Source: Halisarca cf. caerulea (taxonomy: Eukaryota; Porifera; Demospongiae; Chondrillida; Halisarcidae). Taken from it: DNA of 64,000 bases. The stretch covers positions 2,517,317-2,581,316 of the forward strand of contig CAUJGJ010000483.1 of NCBI GenBank assembly GCA_963170055.1. The letters run 5' to 3'. Below, piece by piece: positions 14,055-64,000 of the stretch (positions are counted from its first letter, which is position 1; each line of letters opens with the position of its first letter). The position numbers and the translations under genes are program-made. Under the pieces are notes generated by a model, which saw only the letters and a list, made by a program, of their open reading frames with translations, was not told where the DNA came from and did not search any database.

Positions 14055-14137
14055 TAGTCTCGTACCCAGACCCACTTCCGCCCGCCATTTTATTTGGGCG
14101 AAAATGGCGGGCGGAAGTGGGTCTGGGTACGAGACTA
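14055..14137. mobile_element. TAGTCTCG foldback MITE, 83 bp, 9-bp repeats
   Basis: Hairpin with arms TAGTCTCGTACCCAGACCCA and complement, stem continuing through CTTCCGCCCGCCATTTT. Flanked exactly by CAATCAGCC at 14046-14054 and 14138-14146. Ends 150 bp before the arrestin-like ATG, so probably in its promoter or 5' UTR. Confidence 0.92.
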
Positions 14138-14286
14138 CAATCAGCCATGGCCAGCAAATGGATTTGTCATTACGTAATTGAGCAAACGAATTGCTCAATC
14201 GCGTACCTTGACGAGGCACAAGAACTCCAGTTGCTTTTTGTTGCAATTCAAGTTAAAATTTCCCGATCTGTCTGTCGGTGGATACA

Positions 14287-25177
<10,891 letters not shown>

Positions 25178-25303
25178 ATGGAGTCATTTTATGTACATTT
25201 TGTGTTAGCGCTGTGTGATAGGTAAATTTTGCTCTATATACAGTGTGTACTTGTTTATGTAAAGATTTTCCTTTTGTCCTTATATTTTGTATAATGTATG
25301 CAG

Positions 25304-25373
<70 letters not shown>

Positions 25374-26552
25374 GATTACATTGCTGATGTGACTGCTAAC
25401 TGAGTACATGTGTTATGTAAAATGTAGCTAATATTAATTTAACATTTGTACGTACAGTAATAATTTATGACTGCGTTTTCATTATTTTTATATATTACCG
25501 GTGTATGAGATGAGTGGATTTATTAAAAAAAAACATGTAAGATTTCTGAATGAATTTGGGATGTACGTATGTATGTGTATGCAGCTAAAGTGGCAGTATC
25601 TTGCGGCTGATCATACACTTGTGTAATGATGCAGAAAGACCACACATGTAGCTCTGGACAATATTTCAATATCAGTAGTCAAAATCAATAATATTATCAA
25701 TCCATAACCGACAATACAATAATTACAATTTTGAACGGTCAATATGTTGAATTAATACTCAATATCGATTATCAGCATTTTTCTATACCAAGTGCAGTTA
25801 TGTACCTCCATTTGCAGTACAAGAATAACTGGATTAATATAATATATAGGGAAGTCTATAGCTAACAGCTGAATTAAGTTTAAATATATGGCTAAGGTTT
25901 CCAATAGGTCCAGGTACATTTGTATTATACTGAAACGATACTTTTAACCATCCCCTCAGTTATGTCATAACTGAGGGATCAAAATTGGGATATCAACATT
26001 GGAGAATAATATTGAGATATATGCGTATTACTGGCTAATACTGACTATAGTTATAATTTTCCATGCATGTACAGGGCTACACGTGCACGCATCTGAGAAG
26101 CCTGCTTACCATTGTGGCTGACCACAAAAGGGAATATTATCATTGTGGCCTGCACGAGGGGGGGGGTGGTCATTACGTGCATGGCTCATGCAGTACCATG
26201 CAGTGTAGGACATCACTATAGCTGAAGTTACTGTGTGCATGTATGCATGTGTTAAGGATGGGGTGCCATTGATCCCAACTGTGCACATATATACTGAACT
26301 AATGAAATTCACGTACTGTGTGCATGTTTGACCTTCAGTGTCTATAGGCGGATGTTACTGTACAAGTTGCTATAGTAATGTCAATCAAAAAATCTTATGT
26401 ATCACAATATTATAATAAATCATACAATATTATGCAAAATAATTAATTGGAAGTTTGCAGGATGTACATATTGTGCACAAACACAATTTTTACCATACAT
26501 TGTTTCCACAGCATGCAAACACCCAGGAGTTTCGTGTTTAGTACACACACTG
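25178..26552. other. Convergent intergenic region
   Basis: Separates the tail of the arrestin-like gene (+) from the tail of the LRR gene (-). Contains a (GT)n at 25304-25371, the second copy of a dispersed repeat (25649-26065) and a short G run at about 26158. No gene recognised; presumably holds both 3' UTRs. Confidence 0.6.
25649..26065 (+). repeat. Dispersed repeat, copy 2 (partner 20532-20915)
   Basis: Begins TAGCTCTGGACAATATTTCA like copy 1 and keeps the same block order, diverged by substitutions and small indels. Confidence 0.75.
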
Positions 26553-31498
<4,946 letters not shown>

Positions 31499-31511
31499 TT
31501 TTATTTATCAC
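31499..31511. promoter_or_regulatory. Divergent start region between LRR and NCLX genes
   Basis: Only 13 bp separate the LRR ATG (31496-31498, minus) from the first in-frame NCLX ATG (31512-31514, plus). Transcription of each gene must therefore start inside or beyond the other's first exon, unless NCLX uses the in-frame ATG at 31563. No TATA box or other element is evident; a bidirectional promoter with overlapping 5' ends is inferred. Confidence 0.6.
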
Positions 31512-59290
<27,779 letters not shown>

Positions 59291-59311
59291 AATAGAATAT
59301 ACATGTACATA

Positions 59312-59710
59312 CAGTGAACCCTGTTTTAAAAGACCACCTGTGAAGAAGAACCATCTGTCTACAGAGACCACTGCAGGGTGGTCCGTGAACCGCTACAGCA
59401 ATACTATAGCACCTCTGCATAAGACCGCCTGTCTACAGAGACCACTGCAGGGTGGTCCGTGAACCGCTACAGCAATACTATAGCACCTCTGCATAAGACC
59501 GCCTGTCTACAGAGACCACTGCAGGGTGGTCCGTGAACCGCTACAGCAATACTATAGCACCTCTGCATAAGACCACCTGTCTACAGAGACCACTGCAGGC
59601 TGGTCCGTGAACCGCTACAGCAATACTATAGCACCTCTGCATAAGACCACCTGTCTACAGAGACCACAATTACTTGGTCCCTTGAGTGGCGTTGTACTCA
59701 GGTTTCACTG
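59312..59710 (+). mobile_element. pogo/Tigger-like MITE carrying a 74-bp tandem array
   Basis: Starts CAGTGAACCCTGTTTTAAAA, ends GTACTCAGGTTTCACTG, TA on both flanks. The interior is a 74-bp unit (GACCGCCTGTCTACAGAGAC ... CTCTGCATAA) repeated about four times with very few differences. Confidence 0.85.
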
Positions 59711-61002
59711 TACTGAATGAACAACTGAGGTACCAACTTGCTGAAGATCAGTGGCCAATAGAAAATTGGTTACCGTAAATTCTTGTTAATCTGCCACAAT
59801 TTGTTTTGAAAAATTAGGACAGATTAATGAATTTGGCTGATTATCCTAATCCATGTGCAGTATTTTAATCAATTTATGCACAAAATTTGATGGTAGATAA
59901 AAGGGTTTGGTGGATGAAGTGGTGATGGGTTAACAAGAATTCACAGCATTACCATTCTCAGTCCTGGAGGAAGGTATAAGATAGTGGTGGGGCATCTCAA
60001 CCCCGTGCATGGTTGCAATATCCTACCATTCGCGTTAGTCTACCAAGCTCTACCACCGATGTGTTTTTAAGGTTACTTAGGAAAAGTGGTAAGGCCATTG
60101 CTCTATACCTGCCCTAGTTGTTCCTCCAGCCCTGATTCTGGCAATGTACACATTGGACAAGGAATGCAATGAATGTCCCTTTGTTTGGATGTTTGTCACC
60201 TAGCTAAAATGTGCCAGTGATTTGTTCCAAAGTGGAATAGATTAGCCACAGCAAAGATTAAGCTGGGGAGGAGGGTAAATGGGAATATGGAATGCCTAAA
60301 CAATCGATGCCTCATTAACTGCGGGTTGTTGTCTCCAACTCCTGTGTATCCCTCCCTCAATGTACCTCCTTCCCACTACTTCCTCCACATGCTCTGCTTG
60401 CTGTACTGGCTAACAGTATACATATTTGTGGCATAGCAGACGAGGTTTAAAGTTCGTTTTTTGTGCATGTCTTAATATATTTGATGTATAATTGTGTTTT
60501 TTGTCTATGAGATTGACTCCTCCAATAGTACTGTTACCATTTTTTATATGTAGATTAGTATGCATCATTACACAACTATGCATGGGCAGCTCCTTTGATG
60601 TGCTTGGGTGGGTAAATCTCCTAGTCACCAGCAGGCTGGTTGATAAGTACTATTAGCCCTGGGCTCTTACAGCAGTTGAGTTTTTTCAGTCAAGATTTCC
60701 TTCAGCAGAAGCTTGTCTCCTTCAATCTGAAGAAAGCATTTCATTGTGTGAATTCATTCAATTCATTGTGTTTACCTCTCTTTGGCCAGGTGAAGCAAAG
60801 GCTATCAATTCCTTTGTGAAACTCAAGCATGAGTTGTGTAAGGTGGTTGTCGCACAAGGTATTGGTTGTGGTTGGACTAGTAGCAACCTCTACCTCATGT
60901 GATAACTGACACGTAAATTGTACCTTATAATGTTGTGGCTTGTGTTGTCCTTGGTACAGCGCATTGGGTTATGGACTATCAATTGTATTCCAATAGAAGT
61001 CA

Positions 61003-61500
61003 CACTAGCCTGAGCTAGGTCACTCCTGGCCGGATAGAGGCCACACACTGAGCTAGGTCACTTCTAGATGGAGTCCACATGAGGCCAGGTCACTTCTGAA
61101 AGGAGGCCACAATAGGCTACTGGAGGTCACTTCTGGATGGAGGCCACATGAGGCTACTGGAGGTCACTTCTGAATGGAGGCCACACTAGCTAGTGCATGT
61201 CAATTCTGGATAGAAAGCACACGAGGCTAGGTCACTCATGCATAGAGGGCATACCCCGAGTAGAGGCTGCACCCCAGATAAAGGGCACACTCTGGATAAA
61301 GGGCACACCCTGGATAGAGGGCACACCCTGGATAGAGAGCACACCCTGGATAGAGGGCACACTCTGTATAGAGGGCACACCCTGGATAGAGGGCACACCC
61401 TAGACAGAGGGCACACCCTGGATAGAGAGCACACCCTGGATAGAGGGCACACTCTGTATAGAGGGCACACCCTGGAATGAGAGCACACCCTGAATAATGG
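61003..61500 (+). repeat. 18-bp minisatellite with 30-bp upstream units
   Basis: From about 61250, tandem CTGGATAGAGGGCACACC variants, about 13 copies; from 61003 to 61200, looser units of about 30 bp (GGAGGCCACA...GGTCACTTCTG). 18 is a multiple of three, hence open frames on both strands. Confidence 0.93.
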
Positions 61501-62554
61501 CTGCAAATCATATGTGTACACAAGCAATATTGTATTAAGCTGCCTTGACTAACACCTGCTGCTAACATGCACTTGTATTGTATGTGATTGGGATGCTATG
61601 AAAGGCCTTCTTGCGAACTTAGTGTGCATTGTCTTCACATTTACACATATTAAATGATGGGGCTGTGAGCAGATAATGCCAGGGAAGATGTCGAGTTCTC
61701 ACTGTAAGCGACCAAATTTCATCCCAGTAGATCCCTATCCTGCCACTGTATCCCCTGCAGCTGCAATGCATTCCTCTGGTGTATCGTTCCCTCGCTCTCA
61801 GTCTGTACAGAGCTGTGCATATTTAGGAGTTTGTATGGGCGCTCTATATACAGTACCTTTTGTCCATACATCCTGACGAGACGTATGTATATTCCTGTAT
61901 GGGTAGAAGATACAGGGTATTCTATAGGATAAGTATAGGGTGAACCTAGAGATTATTGATGAGGTGTTGTATGTACTTGGCTTCACTATTGTATTTTGAA
62001 AATGTCTTTCGGAAACACTGGAGTCTGCTTGAGAAATTGAAAAGTGTGACAGAATAGGATTTCTATCAGGAAATTGAAAACACCTTGTGCCTCGTTACCC
62101 GCAGTCTGTAGTGGTTCCAACCCCCCTGTACGCCATGTGTACTTGACTCCCTCTGTCCTCCACATCCTCTGCATGATAATATATGCCTGAATGACGTGAT
62201 TGTACATCATTTGAAGTTTCATACCACTTTTCATTTGTGTAGTGGTGGGGATGAAGTCGACCTCACTAATGTACAATTTGTGCCTGAGTACACTTGTTTT
62301 GTAGCACAGTTTATTTTTAGTGAATTCAGTACATTTTTGTGTGTAGTTTCAGGAATCAATTGCCATGTTTCACTGTAGATCTGTTGCAAATGCACTGCGG
62401 TCTCAACCCATTGCACTTAATCTATATTGCATGTACATGTAGTGAAAAGTGCCTCATGTGGAGGACAGCATTTACATCTAGTGTTCACCTATTTCACTTG
62501 TTCATTCATCTTGCTCGCATGGTTTGCATATATTGTGTTACGCAATAAATGGAA

Positions 62555-62715
62555 CAGTGAAACCTCTGTAATCCAACATTCTCTCTAATCTGACCATCTT
62601 ATGAGGTACAGTCACCATATCAAAGTGTGCTGAGAGCCACTCTGTGATCTGACAACCTTCTTATCTGATGCTTTTTTTCAAGCTCCATTGAGTGTTTGAT
62701 TAAGAGGTTTCACTG
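62555..62715 (+). mobile_element. pogo/Tigger-like MITE
   Basis: Starts CAGTGAAACCTCTGTAATCC, ends GATTAAGAGGTTTCACTG followed by TA; left flank AA. A clean example of the family ends. Confidence 0.82.
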
Positions 62716-62742
62716 TACAGACCATAAGCGGTGGAATTGGGC

Positions 62743-62768
62743 CCCACCCCCCCCCCCCCCCCCCCCCC
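62743..62768 (+). repeat. Poly-C tract
   Basis: About 24 consecutive C interrupted only near the start; likely length-variable. Confidence 0.93.
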
Positions 62769-63537
62769 ACTTATCCCAAATGGGAACCAAGTATGTCTTT
62801 GCCCCCCTTAACTAAATACTGTTTTGTCCATCACTGAAAAGCTACATCTTCAACACATTTGGAGAAATAAGTGTGATGTATGATAAAGTGCAATAATAAA
62901 TCACTGGTACTTCATTTTTTACCTTCAAGGGTCATTATGTACAGTATATTATCTATGTAGAGTATTGCATGTATGGACCCAACTGCGATAATATTCGAGT
63001 TGATGCCCTTTAGCCCCCTCCCCCCCAGTTGGCAAACCATTCCTCCACCTGTGCAGAGTAGTAGTGGTCTAGTTGTCTGTGTGGTGACTACAGAATTTGC
63101 TGTTGGAGAACATGAAGATGCGCCTGAGGCTAACAGTCTTCTTTGGGACTTGGTTGTGTGTGGTAGTTTTCACAAGAAACACATGTAGTGTATGTATTTG
63201 CTTGTGTATGAGTCACTGTTAGAGTTGTTTGCATACATTCTTCTCTGGAATACAACTCATGCACCTACTGCAGTGCTAGCATCTTCATATTATACATAGC
63301 ACAGATCACACACTGAGTTCGGAGATTCGAGTGTGACTTACGTATACTTGTGCAACCCGTGTTCAAGGAAATATGGTACCGATGAGACGAGAGTTTTTAT
63401 AGTACATAGCAAAGTTTGTGTGGCTGATGACCACCTTTCCAGTGTAAAAGATTCTGCTATTCCTCTTTAACCTTTTCTACATGTCTCTGCTGGTGAATAT
63501 TCTTGGATAGAATGCAACAAAGTCTGTGAATCAGTTA

Positions 63538-63703
63538 CAGTGCGACCTTGTTTATCCGGCTACATCTGTTCCTCATAATGTGTGTCGGATAAACCAAGTG
63601 TTGGATAAATCAGGGCAGATTGAACATAGTGTAGATTCACAGCGCTGTGTCAGTTAAGTAAGGTTTTCAGATAAACCAGTATTGGATAAACCAGACGTGA
63701 CTG
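63538..63703 (+). mobile_element. pogo/Tigger-like MITE
   Basis: Starts CAGTGCGACCTTGTTTATCC after TA, ends GATAAACCAGACGTGACTG. Same subfamily as 12088-12274 and 41099-41328 ('TTATCC' ends, TCTGTTCCTC interior). Confidence 0.78.
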
Positions 63704-64000
63704 TGCATTGGTCATGTACTGTAGTTTGACTGGCAATTGCCACCTTTCACTAGCTACCCATACAAAGTAGGACACCACTGCTATAGTACATACGTGTGCA
63801 CGTCACTGTAGAACATCCTGTCTACATACGTCATGCATGCATTTTTTATCAATGGTCATTTGTAGCACTAATTCTTTGAATTGTCATGTTTGCGTTCAGT
63901 TTCCCTTGTATCCTTTATGTAGTGTTGTGTATGTTATTAATGTGTGTAAATTTATTATGCAGTGTGCAAGCTAGTTGATTATCTTTTGTGATAGATTTTG

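Larger units (their letters stand above)
59711..64000. other. 3' intergenic region, no gene recognised
   Basis: Contains a minisatellite (61003-61500), two pogo-like MITEs, a poly-C run at 62743-62768 and AT-rich unique DNA. Short ORFs here have no recognisable domains, and I found no convincing exon chain. Distal 3' UTR or an unrecognised gene cannot be excluded. Confidence 0.5.

Noticed and set aside
61186..61568. ORFs of CALYPG or GHTLDR repeats
   Set aside because: Both strands of an 18-bp minisatellite.
62196..62378. Possible further exon reading DEVDLTNVQFVPEY
   Set aside because: No matching donor/acceptor pair with the right phase and no recognisable domain.

Overview
This is a eukaryotic (metazoan) genomic window, most likely from a sponge. 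Every multi-exon gene uses GT-AG introns. The gene set is animal-type: apolipoprotein-D-like lipocalins, an alpha-arrestin, a leucine-rich-repeat protein and the mitochondrial Na+/Ca2+ exchanger NCLX. A large intronless gene encodes a secreted-ectodomain plus multi-pass membrane protein of a kind I associate with sponge genomes. Assignment to sponge is an inference from that family; nothing in the window names the species. Roughly half of the window is introns packed with (CA/GT)n microsatellites, minisatellites and short non-autonomous DNA transposons.

Layout. 0.4-2.9 kb: a possible small three-exon coiled-coil gene on +. 3.1-13.5 kb: three tandem lipocalin genes on -, each with four exons of 144/64/162/230 coding bases and identical splice phases. 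14.3-25.2 kb: a 12-exon alpha-arrestin-like gene on + (407 aa), with intronic minisatellites and long GT tracts. 26.6-31.5 kb: an 8-exon LRR protein on - (458 aa). 31.5-59.3 kb: a 16-exon NCLX/SLC8B1 gene on + (649 aa as modelled). Its ATG lies 13 bp from the ATG of the divergent LRR gene. NCLX intron 13 is 12.2 kb long and contains, on the same strand, the 1342-aa intronless gene (50177-54205). 59.3-64 kb: no gene recognised, only repeats.

Exon models were built by hand from reading frame, GT/AG sites and phase. All the multi-exon models close in frame (lipocalins 600 nt each, arrestin 1224 nt, LRR 1377 nt, NCLX 1950 nt). The last two NCLX exons are less certain: the penultimate exon lies in a tandemly duplicated segment of about 0.9 kb whose first copy has a different donor phase.

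Transposon-like material falls into three recurrent families. (1) Foldback hairpins with TAGTCTCG/TAGTC ends and mostly 9-bp flanking direct repeats (eight examples), resembling Mutator-type MITEs. (2) Elements with CAGTG(A)AACCTCT-type ends flanked by TA, resembling pogo/Tigger-type MITEs (about 17 examples). (3) Elements with TACCGTATATGC ends and CGCGAAAATT-like interiors (about six). There is no recognisable shared pathway among the protein genes beyond the lipocalin cluster. The LRR and NCLX genes probably share a bidirectional promoter.
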